In this document: in pieces, positions 16,985 to 26,632 of the stretch | Layout of the letters: the number at the start of each line of letters is the position of its first letter | How positions within the stretch are numbered: position 1 is the first letter of the stretch | The notes under the pieces: generated by a model | What the model saw: only the letters and a program-made list of their open reading frames with translations | The model's database searches: none | What the model was told of the DNA's origin: nothing | Translations under genes and position numbers: made by a program | From: Rhodococcus erythropolis NBRC 15567 | GTDB lineage: Bacteria; Actinomycetota; Actinomycetes; Mycobacteriales; Mycobacteriaceae | NCBI RefSeq assembly: GCF_001552595.1 | Contig: NZ_BCRM01000005.1 | Coordinates: 360,935 to 424,934 of the forward strand | Reading direction: 5' to 3' | DNA length: 64,000 nucleotides

Positions 16985-18610
16985 TTTTTCAAAGCGGCCG
17001 GAGTGGGGGCAGCAGTTGCAGCCGCGACACCGCTCATGTCGACCTCGATCAGCCACGCCGCCCCCGCGCCTCTGCGTGCGCTACCGATGGGTGCCGATCA
17101 CTACCGCGCACTCGTCCCCGAGTTGTTCGTACCCTCGCCCACTCCCCCGGAACATTCCGAAGCCATCGTCATCGGGTCAGGTTTCGGCGCCAGCGCGACC
17201 GCTCTCCGGTTGGCGCAGAGCGGCACCCAGGTCACCATCCTCGAACGCGGACTCCGATGGCCGCATGATCCGCAGCGGGAGATTCACACCTCCGACATGC
17301 TGGCCGACGGCCGCGGAGTTTTCCGGCGCACATCGTTCACCAACCTCACCGGACTCCCGGTGGTGTGCGACTACTTCAGCGGCGTCCTCGATGCCACCGA
17401 CTACGAACACATCTCGGTCTGGCGCGGCGCTGCAGTCGGCGGTGGTTCCATCATCTTCACCGGCGTGATGATCGCGCCCGAGCGCCGATTCTTCGACGCA
17501 GTCTTCGGCAACTCCCTCGACTACGACGAGATGGCGTCCACCTGGTACCCCAAGGTGCGCCAGATGCTGCGTCTGAGCCCGTTGCCCGAAGATATTTACC
17601 AAACCCCGAATTTCGGCCACTCGCGTCGTTGGGATCAGGACGCTCGTCGTGCCGGATTCGATCCGCAGCGGATCGACGGGATCTGGAACTGGGACGTGGT
17701 GCGCTCAGAACTCGACGGCCGAACCCGAGCCTCGGCCACTGTCGGTGACAGCAACATGGGTAACTCCAACGGCGCGAAGTTCGACCTCACGCAGAACTAC
17801 ATTCCCGCCGCCGAAGCCACCGGACGAGCCACCGTCTGTTACGGACATCAGGTGCTCGCGATCAGTCGCGAACGTGATGGACGCTACGTCGTCGACGTCG
17901 AATCGACGGATCCGACGGGTGGCGTTCTGGCCCGGAAGACTCTTACCTGTGACCGTCTGTTCCTCGGCGCCGGTTCGATCGGCACGTCCGAACTGTTGGT
18001 ACGTGCCCAGGCGACGGGCGCGCTGCCGAACCTCAACGAACACGTCGGTAAGGGCTGGGGAACGAACGGCGACGCCGGGATGGTGCGCTCGTTCGGCTTC
18101 AGTGACGGCACCGAGCAAGCCGCACCGTCGGCATCACGGATCGTCGACGAGTCGGGAATGCCCCTCTCCCTGGAAAACTGGTACGTCCCCGGGCTACCCG
18201 TCAACATCGGCATGCTCGGAACCTTGGGTATGACCCTCGATTCGCAGCGCGCCGACTTCGCCTACGACGGCGGCTCCGATCGGGTGGTGCTGAACTGGCC
18301 GAAGAACGGCAACGACGCCACCGTCGAGGCCCTGCGCGCCGTCCAGAACAAGATGGCCTTTGCCGGCACCACGCTGCCGTCCGCCTTGCCGTTCGCGAAG
18401 GACGTCAATTCCTCGTTCACCGCGCATCCCCTCGGCGGTGCGGTTCTGGGCAAGGCCACTGACGGCTACGGGCGAGTCAAGGGCTACGACGGCCTGTACG
18501 TGATGGACGGCGCTGCCATTCCGGGCAGCACCGGCACCGTCAATCCGTCACTGACCATCACTGCTCTGGCGGAGCGGAACATCGCTCAGATCATCAAGTC
18601 CGGACGCTGA
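16955..18610 (+). CDS. choE: Tat-exported cholesterol oxidase (GMC type)
   Basis: The protein has 551 residues from ATG 16955; ATG 16970 is equally possible because a 15-bp duplication repeats the start. The twin-arginine signal RRDFFKAAG precedes a hydrophobic stretch and a likely AxA site near residue 35. The FAD motif is VIGSGFGASATAL. Catalytic candidates are H491 in TAHPLGG and N530 in TVNPSLT, corresponding to the active-site His and Asn of type I cholesterol oxidases. Length and pattern match rhodococcal ChoE, which oxidises and isomerises cholesterol to cholest-4-en-3-one. It is inserted between the Rv2061c and cobN equivalents, where mycobacteria have no such gene. Confidence 0.85.
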   Translation: MQRRDMQRRDFFKAAGVGAAVAAATPLMSTSISHAAPAPLRALPMGADHYRALVPELFVPSPTPPEHSEAIVIGSGFGASATALRLAQSGTQVTILERGLRWPHDPQREIHTSDMLADGRGVFRRTSFTNLTGLPVVCDYFSGVLDATDYEHISVWRGAAVGGGSIIFTGVMIAPERRFFDAVFGNSLDYDEMASTWYPKVRQMLRLSPLPEDIYQTPNFGHSRRWDQDARRAGFDPQRIDGIWNWDVVRSELDGRTRASATVGDSNMGNSNGAKFDLTQNYIPAAEATGRATVCYGHQVLAISRERDGRYVVDVESTDPTGGVLARKTLTCDRLFLGAGSIGTSELLVRAQATGALPNLNEHVGKGWGTNGDAGMVRSFGFSDGTEQAAPSASRIVDESGMPLSLENWYVPGLPVNIGMLGTLGMTLDSQRADFAYDGGSDRVVLNWPKNGNDATVEALRAVQNKMAFAGTTLPSALPFAKDVNSSFTAHPLGGAVLGKATDGYGRVKGYDGLYVMDGAAIPGSTGTVNPSLTITALAERNIAQIIKSGR

Positions 18611-18629
18611 AACACCTCAGCGCCCGGAC
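18598..18629. terminator. Hairpin between convergent choE and cobN
   Basis: GTCCGGaCGCTGA pairs with TCAGCGcCCGGAC (13 positions, one mismatch, 6-nt loop). It overlaps the choE stop and can serve both strands. Confidence 0.6.
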
Positions 18630-18649
18630 CTGCCGGTGATTCTCGAGGT

Positions 18650-21600
18650 TTACTCCCCCTCGAGTTCGCCTTCGGTTTCGAGGTACACCTGACGCAAGCC
18701 GTCGAGTGTCTTCTGCTCGGGGTGCTCCCACATGTTGCGCTCGGCGGCTTCGAGGAGCCGCTCGGCGATTCCGTGTAGTGCCCACGGATTGGATTGCGTC
18801 ATGAACTTCTGGTTCTGCTCATCCAGAACGTAGGTCTCGGCGAGCTTTTCGTACATCCAGTCCGCGACCACGTTGGTGGTGGCGTCGTACCCGAAGAGGT
18901 AGTCGACCGTGGCTGCCATCTCGAAGGCACCCTTGTACCCGTGACGGCGCATCGCGTCGAGCCAGCGGGGATTGACCACGCGCGCCCGGAAGACACGTGC
19001 GGTCTCTTCCGAAAGTGTGCGTGTGCGAACCGATTCCGGCCTAGTGCTGTCGCCGATATATGCCTCGGGCGACTTTCCGGTCAGCGCGCGCACGGTGGCA
19101 ACCATGCCGCCGTGGTACTGGAAGTAGTCGTCCGAATCGGCGATGTCGTGCTCACGTGTGTCGGTGTTCTTGGCTGCCACGTTGATTCGACGGTATGCAC
19201 TGCGCATGTCGTCGGCTGCCGGGATTCCGTCGAGCCCACGGCCGTACGCGAAGCCGCCCCAGTTGGTGTACACCTCGGCGAGGTCGTCGTCACCGCGCCA
19301 GGTCTTGGAGTCGATGAGTTGCAGCAGTCCGGCGCCGTAGGTTCCGGGCTTCGAACCGAAGATACGGGTGGTCGCACGCCTGGCGTCGCCGTGCTCGGCA
19401 AGGTCGGCCTGTGCGTGGGCGCGCACATAGTTCTGCTCGTCCGTCTCGTCCAGTGCCGCGACCAGCTGAACGGCGTCGTCGAGCAGTGCGAGCACGTGTG
19501 GGAACGCATCACGGAAGAATCCGGAGATGCGGACGGTGACGTCGATGCGCGGGCGGCCGAGTTCTTCGAGATCGATCACTTCGAGGTTGACGACGCGTCG
19601 GCTTGCTTCGTCCCAGACGGGGCGAACACCGAGGAGCGCGAACACTTCGGCGATGTCGTCGCCGGAGGTACGCATGGCGGCGGTTCCCCACACCGACAGA
19701 CCCACCGAGCGCGGGTATTCGCCGTGATCGGCGAGATAGCGAGCGGCGAGCGACTCGGCCATCGCCTGACCGGTCTCCCACGCCAGGCGTGAAGGAACTG
19801 CCTTGGGGTCGACGGAGTAGAAGTTACGACCAGTGGGAAGAACGTTGATCAGGCCGCGCAGCGGTGACCCGCTCGGGCCCGCGGCGATGAATCCGCCGTC
19901 GAGCGCGTGCAGGACCTGCTTGATCTCGTTGTCGGTCTGCCGCAGACGCGGAACCACTTCGGTGGCCGCGAACTGCAGGATCTTCACGACGGTCTCGTCG
20001 TCGCTGAGTTGTTCTGCCGCAGCGGGGTTCCAATCGGCGTCGTACATGCCGCGAACCAGTGCGTGCGCCTTTTCCTCGACGTCGTCGACACGGCTGCGCG
20101 ACTCGTCGCCGTCTTCGCTGAGCCCGAGTGCTTCACGCAAACCGGGGACGCTCTGTTCGCCGCCCCACATCTGACGGGCTCGCAGCATGGCGAGGACCAG
20201 TTCGATTTCGGCGTCGCCCTGGGGGGCACGGCCGAGAATGTGCAGACCGTCGCGGATCTGGACGTCCTTGATCTCGCACAGCCAACCGTCGACGTGCAGG
20301 AGCATGTCGTCGAACACGTCTTCTTCAGGCCGCTCGGCGAGGCCGAGGTCGTGGTCCATCTTGGCGGCACGCATCAGTGTCCAGATCTGCTGGCGAATAG
20401 CCGGGAGCTTGGACGGATCGAGTGCGGAAATGTTGGAGTGCTCGTCGAGCAGTTGCTCGAGGCGGGAGATGTCGCCGTAGCTTTCGGCACGGGCCATCGG
20501 CGGGATCAGGTGATCGACGAGCGTCGCGTGAGCACGACGCTTGGCCTGTGTTCCCTCGCCCGGATCGTTGACCAGGAACGGGTAGATCAGCGGCAGGTCG
20601 CCGAGCGCTGCGTCGGTGCCGCAGTTGCTGGACATGCCGAGTGTCTTGCCCGGCAACCATTCGAGGTTGCCGTGCTTGCCGAGGTGCACAACGGCGTCGG
20701 CGCCGAATCCGCCGTTGTCCGGGGTGGCAGCGATCCAGCGGTAGGCCGCGAGGTAGTGGTGGCTCGGCGGCAGATCCGGGTCGTGGTAGATCGCGACAGG
20801 CTTTTCACCGAATCCCCGTGGCGGTTGGACCATGAGGACGATGTTGTTGAATCGCAGTGCCGCGATGACGATTTCGCCGTCCGGATCCTGCGAGCGATCG
20901 ACGTACAGCTCGCCGGGCGCTGTGCCCCAGTGTTCTTCGACTCCGCTGCGCAGTTCCTCGGGCAGGGTGGCGAACCAGTCGCGGTACTTCGCTGCCGAGA
21001 TGCGGATCGGATTGCCCTCGAGCTGCTCGGCAGTGAGCCAGTCGGGATCCTGTCCGCCGGCCGCGATCAGGGCGTGGATCAGCGCATCGCCGTCCTTGGC
21101 TGCCAGGCCGGGAACTGCGTCAGGGCCGTCGACCGGACCGAGGTCGTAACCGGCAGAACGCATTTCGGTGAGCAGATCGATTGCGCTCGCCGGAGTGTCG
21201 AGGCCGACGGCGTTGCCGATACGGGCGTGCTTGGTCGGGTACGCCGAGAGCATCAGAGCAACGCGACGCTGGGTGGTCGGAATGTGACGAAGCTTGCCGT
21301 GACGGACTGCGATGCCGGCGACACGGGCAGCGCGCTCGACATCGGGGACGTACGTGGACAGCCCGTCGGAGTCGATTTCCTTGAAGGAGAACGGGACGGT
21401 GATGATGCGACCGTCGAACTCCGGCACCGCCACCTGCGTCGCGACGTCGAGAGGCGACAGTCCGTCGTCGTTCTCGTCCCAGGTGGCGCGGCTACTGGTC
21501 AGGCACAGCCCCTGCAGGATCGGGACGTCGAGTGCAGCGAGTGCGGCGACGTCCCAGGCTTCGTCGTCCCCACCAGCGGACGCGGTGGCGGGCTTGGTGC

Positions 21601-22270
21601 CGCCGGCAGCAAGAACTGTCACGACCATAGCGTCGGCGCGGCGGAGCGTGCTCAAAAGTTCGGCTTCTGCGGTTCGCAGAGATGCGCAGTAGATCGGGAG
21701 CGCGGTGCCACCGGCCTCGGCGACCGCGTCGCACAACGCCTGGATATACCGGGTGTTTCCGGCCAAATGCTGGGCGCGGTAGTACAGAACTGCGATGACC
21801 GGACCGCTCGCCGAGTCGAGATCGGGCGCGAAATCAGCGATGCCCCAGGAAGGCAGGTGAGCCGGCGGCTCGAAACCGTGGCCGGTGAGCAGGACGGTGT
21901 CGGAGAGGAAGTGGTGCAACTGTGCCAGATTCTGTGCGCCACCCTCGGCCAGGTAGTTGTGCGCCTCGGCAGCAACACCGGCGGAGACCGTCGAGCACTC
22001 CATGAGGTCGGCATCCGGCGCGTGCTCGCCGCCGAGAACGACTACGGGCAGTCCGGAGGCGAGGACCATCTCCAAGCCGTCTTCCCAACTGCGACGGCTG
22101 CCGAGAATACGAACGATCACGAGGTCGACGCCGTCGAGCAAGGGCGGCATGTCCTCCGAGACTAGCAAGCGTGAGGGGTTGGCCCAGCGATAGGAGACGC
22201 CGTCGCCGGCTTCCTGGCTGGCGCGGGCGCTCAGCAGATCGGTGTCGGACGTGGAGAGCAGAAGAATCAC
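18650..22270 (-). CDS. cobN: Cobaltochelatase large subunit CobN
   Basis: The protein has 1206 residues, the usual CobN size, and is the equivalent of Rv2062c. CobN is the large subunit of the ATP-dependent chelatase that inserts cobalt into hydrogenobyrinic acid a,c-diamide in the aerobic B12 pathway. The family body runs from about residue 130 to the end, with VVHLGKHGNLEWLPGK and NPRWLDAMRRHGYKGA typical of CobN/BchH. GTG 22270 is chosen because AGGAAGG lies 8 nt upstream and the riboswitch ends just before it. No CobS, CobT or ChlI/ChlD partner is in the window. Confidence 0.95.
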   Translation of the reverse strand: MILLLSTSDTDLLSARASQEAGDGVSYRWANPSRLLVSEDMPPLLDGVDLVIVRILGSRRSWEDGLEMVLASGLPVVVLGGEHAPDADLMECSTVSAGVAAEAHNYLAEGGAQNLAQLHHFLSDTVLLTGHGFEPPAHLPSWGIADFAPDLDSASGPVIAVLYYRAQHLAGNTRYIQALCDAVAEAGGTALPIYCASLRTAEAELLSTLRRADAMVVTVLAAGGTKPATASAGGDDEAWDVAALAALDVPILQGLCLTSSRATWDENDDGLSPLDVATQVAVPEFDGRIITVPFSFKEIDSDGLSTYVPDVERAARVAGIAVRHGKLRHIPTTQRRVALMLSAYPTKHARIGNAVGLDTPASAIDLLTEMRSAGYDLGPVDGPDAVPGLAAKDGDALIHALIAAGGQDPDWLTAEQLEGNPIRISAAKYRDWFATLPEELRSGVEEHWGTAPGELYVDRSQDPDGEIVIAALRFNNIVLMVQPPRGFGEKPVAIYHDPDLPPSHHYLAAYRWIAATPDNGGFGADAVVHLGKHGNLEWLPGKTLGMSSNCGTDAALGDLPLIYPFLVNDPGEGTQAKRRAHATLVDHLIPPMARAESYGDISRLEQLLDEHSNISALDPSKLPAIRQQIWTLMRAAKMDHDLGLAERPEEDVFDDMLLHVDGWLCEIKDVQIRDGLHILGRAPQGDAEIELVLAMLRARQMWGGEQSVPGLREALGLSEDGDESRSRVDDVEEKAHALVRGMYDADWNPAAAEQLSDDETVVKILQFAATEVVPRLRQTDNEIKQVLHALDGGFIAAGPSGSPLRGLINVLPTGRNFYSVDPKAVPSRLAWETGQAMAESLAARYLADHGEYPRSVGLSVWGTAAMRTSGDDIAEVFALLGVRPVWDEASRRVVNLEVIDLEELGRPRIDVTVRISGFFRDAFPHVLALLDDAVQLVAALDETDEQNYVRAHAQADLAEHGDARRATTRIFGSKPGTYGAGLLQLIDSKTWRGDDDLAEVYTNWGGFAYGRGLDGIPAADDMRSAYRRINVAAKNTDTREHDIADSDDYFQYHGGMVATVRALTGKSPEAYIGDSTRPESVRTRTLSEETARVFRARVVNPRWLDAMRRHGYKGAFEMAATVDYLFGYDATTNVVADWMYEKLAETYVLDEQNQKFMTQSNPWALHGIAERLLEAAERNMWEHPEQKTLDGLRQVYLETEGELEGE

Positions 22271-22285
22271 GGGTGAAGCCTTCCT

Positions 22286-22300
22286 GGGGTTTCGCGCCCC
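22286..22300 (-). promoter_or_regulatory. Hairpin next to the cobN ribosome-binding site
   Basis: GGGG-CGCGAAA-CCCC on the minus strand touches AGGAAGG (22279-22285) at its 3' side. It could be part of the riboswitch expression platform, which would then act on translation. This is inference. Confidence 0.35.
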
Positions 22301-22320
22301 GTGGCACAGATCTGTCATCG

Positions 22321-22440
22321 ACGGCGGTTGAGGGTCTGACTTGTGTTTCCGAGCGGAAACACGTCCCGCTCGAGCAACACTCACAGTGGCGCGACCGCAC
22401 CGGACTTTCACCGGTTTCCTCAACTGCCGTCACTGGTGGT
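22321..22440 (-). ncRNA. Cobalamin riboswitch upstream of cobN
   Basis: Reading the minus strand, the conserved core appears in order: GAGGAAACCGGTGAAAGTCC, GCGGTCGCGCCACTGT (containing the B12 box GCCACTGT) and AAGTCAGACCC. The outer helix P1 is ACGGCaGTTGAGG (22428-22440) paired with CCTCAACcGCCGT (22321-22333). An extra hairpin GTGTTTCCGCTCGGAAACAC lies between. At about 120 nt it is shorter than many AdoCbl riboswitches. Known members repress expression when cobalamin binds, which fits cobN 50 nt downstream. Confidence 0.88.
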
Positions 22441-22481
22441 GGTGATGCTACCGGTCCGCAGAAGGCACTCATGACAGGTCG

Positions 22482-22487
22482 TACCCT
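22482..22487 (+). promoter_or_regulatory. -10 box of cobG
   Basis: TACCCT lies exactly 6 nt before ATG 22494, a leaderless arrangement. Confidence 0.55.
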
Positions 22488-22493
22488 GGAGCC

Positions 22494-23636
22494 ATGCCCA
22501 CGGACCGTTCACAGCCAGACGCGTGCCCGGGTGCACTGCAAGTTCACCACGCCGCCGACGGCGCGCTGGCACGCGTGCGCCTACCCGGCGGACTCCTCAC
22601 CCCGGTCCAATTGCAGACGCTCGCCGACGCAGCGCGCGATCTCGGCAACGGGCAGATGGAACTCACCTCGAGGGGCAACGTCCAACTGCGCTCGGTCTCG
22701 GACCCCGAAGCCTTCGCGGCGCGAATCGCTTCGGCCGGCCTGCTGCCGTCCGCGACGCACGAGCGAGTGCGCAACATCCTCGCGTCCCCACTGTCCGGCC
22801 GTATCGGGGGCGTAGCCGACATTCGTGAACTGGTCCACCGTCTCGATTCGGCGATCCAAGCGGATCAAGCATTGGCGGATCTGCCAGGGCGAACCCTGTT
22901 CACCCTCGACGACGGGCGCGGAGACATCACCGGGCTACGGGGCGATTTCGGACTCCATGCGCGCAGCGCCACCGAGCATTCACTGGTGCTCGCCGGTCAC
23001 CACACCACTCATCTCGTCCAGGCGGACGACGCCGTCGAATTGCTCCTCGAGGCGGCTCGATCATTCCTCGACGTCCGCGACAAGCACTGGCGCCTGGCCG
23101 AGGTTCCGGACGGAATCGAACGCACCCTCGAGCAGCTGGGTCTGAGCGCCGAGTCCACCGGTGCTGCGGACCTCACGCCGGATGCACGGCCCACCATCGG
23201 CTGGCTCGAGCAGCGCGACGGGACCGTAGCCCTGGGCGGAGGCTTGCGATTCGGGCTGCTCGACGCTCGGCTGGCCGAGTTCCTGGCCGCCGTCGACAAG
23301 CCCGTTGTCGTGACGCCGTGGCGATCGGTGCACATCTTCGACCTCGACGAATGGGCTGCCGAGCAGGTAGTCCGGGTGTTGGCGCCGATGGGGTTGATCT
23401 TCGACGAGAACTCACCGTGGCTCGACGTCACCGCCTGCACCGGAAGCCCGGGATGCGAGAAGTCGCTCGCCGATGTGCGCACCGACGCCATCACCGCCGT
23501 CGAGCAGGCAGAACTGCCCGTCGTCGGGCGCCAGCACTGGGCCGGGTGCGACCGCAGCTGCGGACGTCCCCGCGGGGACGTAGCGGATGTGATTGCGACG
23601 GGTGACGGTTACCGGGTGAATCCGGCCGATCGGTGA
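22494..23636 (+). CDS. cobG: Precorrin-3B synthase CobG
   Basis: The protein has 380 residues and belongs to the nitrite/sulfite reductase-like family. CobG hydroxylates precorrin-3A at C20 and forms the gamma-lactone, using oxygen, a 4Fe-4S cluster and a mononuclear iron, and so marks the aerobic B12 route. The N-terminal half has the ferredoxin-like repeat ([10 protein letters not shown]). Cluster cysteines are seen in [12 protein letters not shown] and GCDRSCG near the C-terminus. It starts the cobG-cobH-cobIJ operon, divergent from cobN and outside the riboswitch transcript. Equivalent of Rv2064. Confidence 0.93.
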   Translation: MPTDRSQPDACPGALQVHHAADGALARVRLPGGLLTPVQLQTLADAARDLGNGQMELTSRGNVQLRSVSDPEAFAARIASAGLLPSATHERVRNILASPLSGRIGGVADIRELVHRLDSAIQADQALADLPGRTLFTLDDGRGDITGLRGDFGLHARSATEHSLVLAGHHTTHLVQADDAVELLLEAARSFLDVRDKHWRLAEVPDGIERTLEQLGLSAESTGAADLTPDARPTIGWLEQRDGTVALGGGLRFGLLDARLAEFLAAVDKPVVVTPWRSVHIFDLDEWAAEQVVRVLAPMGLIFDENSPWLDVTACTGSPGCEKSLADVRTDAITAVEQAELPVVGRQHWAGCDRSCGRPRGDVADVIATGDGYRVNPADR

Positions 23637-23642
23637 TGCCTC

Positions 23643-23648
23643 TATCGT
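23643..23648 (+). promoter_or_regulatory. -10-like box before cobH
   Basis: TATCGT lies 7 nt before ATG 23656, so cobH may have its own leaderless start inside the operon. Confidence 0.4.
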
Positions 23649-23655
23649 GTGGCAC

Positions 23656-24282
23656 ATGATCGAGTACATCCGTGACGGCGCGGAAATCTATCGCCAGTCC
23701 TTTGCCACCATTCGGGCCGAAGCCGACCTGAGCCGTTTCCCGGCGGATGTCTCGCAAGCTGTAGTGCGCATGATTCATGCAAGTGGCCAGGTCGATCTCG
23801 TCGACGACGTCGCCTTCACACCCGGTGTCGTCTCGGCTGCGCGCGCAGCTCTGCGCGACGGCGCGCCGATCTTCTGCGACGCCCAGATGGTGGCTGCCGG
23901 CATCACGCGCAAGCGTCTGCCCGCCGGTAACGACGTCATCTGCACCCTCGGCGATCCGCGGGTTCCCGTGCTGGCGTCGACCATCGACAACACTCGCTCG
24001 GCGGCTGCTCTCGAACTGTGGGGAGCCAAGCTCGAGGGCGCTGTTGTCGCGATCGGAAACGCACCCACCGCACTGTTCCATCTCCTGAACCTCATCGAAG
24101 CCGGCGCACCCCGTCCGGCCGCCATCGTCGGAGGTCCGGTCGGCTTCATCGGCGCTGCCGAGTCGAAGGAAGCCCTCATCGAACACGCCAGCGGGATCGA
24201 TCATCTCGTTCTCCGCGGCCGACGCGGCGGTAGCGCGATCACCGCGGCCGTCGTCAATGCGATTGCGAGCGAGGTCGAATGA
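23656..24282 (+). CDS. cobH: Precorrin-8X methylmutase CobH
   Basis: The protein has 208 residues. CobH moves the methyl group from C11 to C12, turning precorrin-8X into hydrogenobyrinic acid. Family segments are present: [11 protein letters not shown] (containing the conserved active-site histidine), [20 protein letters not shown] and [17 protein letters not shown] 23656 is preferred over GTG 23647 because of the -10-like box and family alignment. The stop overlaps cobIJ by 4 nt. Equivalent of Rv2065. Confidence 0.95.
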   Translation: MIEYIRDGAEIYRQSFATIRAEADLSRFPADVSQAVVRMIHASGQVDLVDDVAFTPGVVSAARAALRDGAPIFCDAQMVAAGITRKRLPAGNDVICTLGDPRVPVLASTIDNTRSAAALELWGAKLEGAVVAIGNAPTALFHLLNLIEAGAPRPAAIVGGPVGFIGAAESKEALIEHASGIDHLVLRGRRGGSAITAAVVNAIASEVE

Positions 24283-25766
24283 GTGCAGGCAAGCTCTGGG
24301 GTGTCGGTATCGGCCCCGGCGATCCCGAATTGGTGACCGTCAAGGCCGCCCGCGTCATCGGCGAGGCAGACGTGATTGCCTTCCATTCCGCGCGGCACGG
24401 CAAGAGCATCTCCCGCGGAGTTGCAGCGCCGTACATGCGCGAAGGACAGATCGAAGAACACCTCGTCTACCCCGTGACCACCGAGACCGTTGATCATCCC
24501 GGCGGATACCAGGGCGCGATGGACGAGTTCTACGAAGCGGCTGCCGAACGGCTGGCAGTTCACCTCGCGGCCGGTCGAACCGTCGCCCTGCTCGCTGCCG
24601 GCGATCCGCTCTTCTACAGCTCCTACATGCACATGCACAAGAGGCTGGCCGATCGCTTCGACGCCGAAGTGATTCCCGGCGTCACCTCCGTCAGCGCGGC
24701 ATCTGCTGCACTCGGAAAGCCGCTGGTCGAGGGTGAAGAGATCCTGACGATCCTGCCCGGAACATTGCCGCAGGCTGAGCTGACCAGGCGGCTCAAGGAA
24801 ACCGACGCCGCAGCCATCCTCAAGCTCGGACGTACGTTCCCGCCGGTCCTGCAATCGCTCGAGGATTCCGGCCGCTTGGATGAAGCGCACTACGTCGAGC
24901 GCGCGAGCACCACACGTCAACGCGTCGAATCCGCTGCCGAGGTCGACCCGGACGGAGTTCCGTACTTCTCGATCGCCATCGTTCCGAGCCCGTCGAACAA
25001 CCCTCGACCAGCAACCGAATCCCGCGGCGAGGTGGTCGTGGTCGGACTCGGACCGGGCGACACCGCCTGGACCACACCCGAAGTGGCGCATGAGCTTTCG
25101 TTGGCCACCGACCTCGTCGGCTACGGCCCTTATGTCGATCGCGTGCCGACGCGTCCGGGCCAGCGGCGCCATTCCAGCGACAACCGCGTCGAAGCCGAAC
25201 GCGCCGCGATGGCGTTGGACCTGGCGAAGAACGGCGCCCGTGTAGCTGTCGTCTCGTCGGGAGATCCCGGCGTATTCGCCATGGCTGCAGCAGTTCTCGA
25301 AGTTGCCGCCGAAGACCAGTGGCGCGGTGTCCCGGTCCGCATCCTTCCCGGTATGACGGCGGCAAACGCTGTCGCCAGTCGCGTCGGCGCTCCCCTCGGG
25401 CACGACTATGCGGTGCTCTCCCTCTCCGATCGCCTCAAGCCGTGGGATGTCGTCGCTCGCCGTATCTCGGCAGTTGCAGCCGCAGACATGGCATTTGCGG
25501 TCTACAACCCGGCGTCGAAGTCCCGGACGTGGCAGGTCCAAGCCATGAAGGACCTCGTGCTCGAACACCGCTCCCCCGAGACTCCTGTTGTCATCGGGCG
25601 CGATGTTGCCGGCGCCGAGGAATCAGTTCGCGTCGTAACCCTCGGCGAGCTCGAGCCTTCCGAAATCGACATGCGGACTCTGCTGATCGTTGGATCGTCG
25701 ATGACCACGGTCGTCGAAACCGGTTCGGGCCGTCAAGTGTTCACCCCGCGGCGCTACCCGGAGTAA
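24279..25766 (+). CDS. cobIJ: Fused precorrin-2 C20- and precorrin-3B C17-methyltransferase CobIJ
   Basis: The protein has 495 residues in two SAM-dependent tetrapyrrole methylase domains. CobI covers about 1-240 ([20 protein letters not shown], then [17 protein letters not shown]) and CobJ about 245-495 ([32 protein letters not shown]). The first methylates C20 of precorrin-2; the second methylates C17 and contracts the ring. The fusion is normal for actinobacteria (Rv2066). It is the last gene of the operon and is followed by an unrelated accessory stretch. Confidence 0.95.
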   Translation: MSAGKLWGVGIGPGDPELVTVKAARVIGEADVIAFHSARHGKSISRGVAAPYMREGQIEEHLVYPVTTETVDHPGGYQGAMDEFYEAAAERLAVHLAAGRTVALLAAGDPLFYSSYMHMHKRLADRFDAEVIPGVTSVSAASAALGKPLVEGEEILTILPGTLPQAELTRRLKETDAAAILKLGRTFPPVLQSLEDSGRLDEAHYVERASTTRQRVESAAEVDPDGVPYFSIAIVPSPSNNPRPATESRGEVVVVGLGPGDTAWTTPEVAHELSLATDLVGYGPYVDRVPTRPGQRRHSSDNRVEAERAAMALDLAKNGARVAVVSSGDPGVFAMAAAVLEVAAEDQWRGVPVRILPGMTAANAVASRVGAPLGHDYAVLSLSDRLKPWDVVARRISAVAAADMAFAVYNPASKSRTWQVQAMKDLVLEHRSPETPVVIGRDVAGAEESVRVVTLGELEPSEIDMRTLLIVGSSMTTVVETGSGRQVFTPRRYPE

Positions 25767-25780
25767 CCACCACTCGGCGA

Positions 25781-25786
25781 TAGCAT
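25781..25786 (+). promoter_or_regulatory. -10 box of the HNH gene
   Basis: TAGCAT lies exactly 6 nt before ATG 25793, a leaderless arrangement. Confidence 0.55.
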
Positions 25787-25792
25787 GGCGTC

Positions 25793-26152
25793 ATGCCCGT
25801 CAACCGGACCCGGAAAGCCAGATACGCGCGCAAACGCAAACGCCGAATGGATCTGGTGGAGCACGACCTGTCCGTCGAGCAGTGGTCCGCGCTCAAAGCG
25901 GCCTGGGGTGGCTGCGCGTACTGCGGCGAGCCGGACGAGTCGCCGCAGCGTGACTGTGTGCTGGCGATCTCCCGCGGTGGGCGCTACACGCTCGACAACA
26001 TCGCACCGGCGTGCCGCTCGTGCAATGCAAGCAAATGCAACAGCGAGGTCACTCTCTGGTTGCGACGCAAGGGGTATGACGAGAAGGCCTTCCTCCTGCG
26101 TCACGCGGAGATAGGTATCGAGATGAGGGCGCAGTTCTCGGAGCAGTCGTGA
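25793..26152 (+). CDS. HNH endonuclease domain protein
   Basis: The protein has 119 residues. A basic N-terminus (RTRKARYARKRKRR) is followed by CAYCG, then LDNIAPACRSCNASK. This is the HNH/zinc layout with two CxxC pairs and the central D-N of DNIAPAC. The canonical first H of HNH is replaced around DCVLAISRGG, so catalysis is not certain. Small free-standing HNH proteins of this type are common in actinobacteria, with unknown substrates. The stop overlaps the next GTG, so the two genes are linked. No methyltransferase or specificity gene is present, which argues against restriction-modification. Confidence 0.8.
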   Translation: MPVNRTRKARYARKRKRRMDLVEHDLSVEQWSALKAAWGGCAYCGEPDESPQRDCVLAISRGGRYTLDNIAPACRSCNASKCNSEVTLWLRRKGYDEKAFLLRHAEIGIEMRAQFSEQS

Positions 26153-26553
26153 CGACCCCGCACGAGTTTCGCCCGATCCTCGACGAGTTGATGGAGTTCG
26201 AACCTCTGTTTCACCGAACTCGAGTAGCGATGTCACGAGACGAGTTCGATGCGGTCGTCGACCCGGAGTTCCGGGAGATCGGAGCCTCCGGCGCTCGATA
26301 CACCCGCGACTACGCGCAGTCGGTAGTCGCGAGCCGGCGACTCCGCGGCGAGGTGAACGACGCCGCCGAACTCGGGTGGAGGGTTGACCGGCCAGCACTG
26401 AGCAGGATCGCGCCTGACACGTATCTGGTGACGTACCGGCTGGCGCAGGCGCATCGTGTCACCGAGCGATCATCCATCTGGCGGTTCGCCGAGAATCGAT
26501 GGAGCGTGTTGTTTCATCAAGGCACAGTCGTAGAAAGTGGTCTGGAAGCGTGA
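26149..26553 (+). CDS. SnoaL/DUF4440-like small protein
   Basis: The protein has 134 residues from GTG 26149. The pattern is of an NTF2-like fold used by DUF4440 and SnoaL proteins: ILDELMEFEPLFHRTR at the start, YLVTYRLA in the middle and SSIWRFAENRWSVLFHQGT near the end. No catalytic role can be assigned. Its last 95 bp occur again in decayed form at 27249-27343, on the other side of hicAB. Confidence 0.7.
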   Translation: MTTPHEFRPILDELMEFEPLFHRTRVAMSRDEFDAVVDPEFREIGASGARYTRDYAQSVVASRRLRGEVNDAAELGWRVDRPALSRIAPDTYLVTYRLAQAHRVTERSSIWRFAENRWSVLFHQGTVVESGLEA

Positions 26554-26555
26554 AC
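26460..26555 (+). repeat. Intact copy of a direct repeat flanking hicAB
   Basis: This is the 3' end of the SnoaL-like gene plus the first bases after it. It aligns with 27249-27343. The final 56 nt are about 80% identical by my hand alignment, and the upstream 40 nt are weaker but in register. Confidence 0.75.
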
Positions 26556-26632
26556 AGCTCCCGACTCCGCCTCGGGAGAGAGAATTGCACGGTGTGGGCA
26601 CTTACACCTTGCGCACTCCGCTGACCCACGGT

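Noticed and set aside
19907..22165. 752-codon open frame on the plus strand
   Set aside because: It lies fully antisense to cobN and has no RBS or recognisable domain. Long antisense frames are expected in high-GC coding DNA.
24201..25568. 455-codon minus-strand frame
   Set aside because: It is antisense to cobIJ. The composition (G, D, R and V rich) reflects the codon bias of the opposite strand.
25793..26152. Restriction-modification system around the HNH gene
   Set aside because: No methyltransferase or specificity subunit is adjacent; neighbours are a SnoaL-like gene and hicAB.
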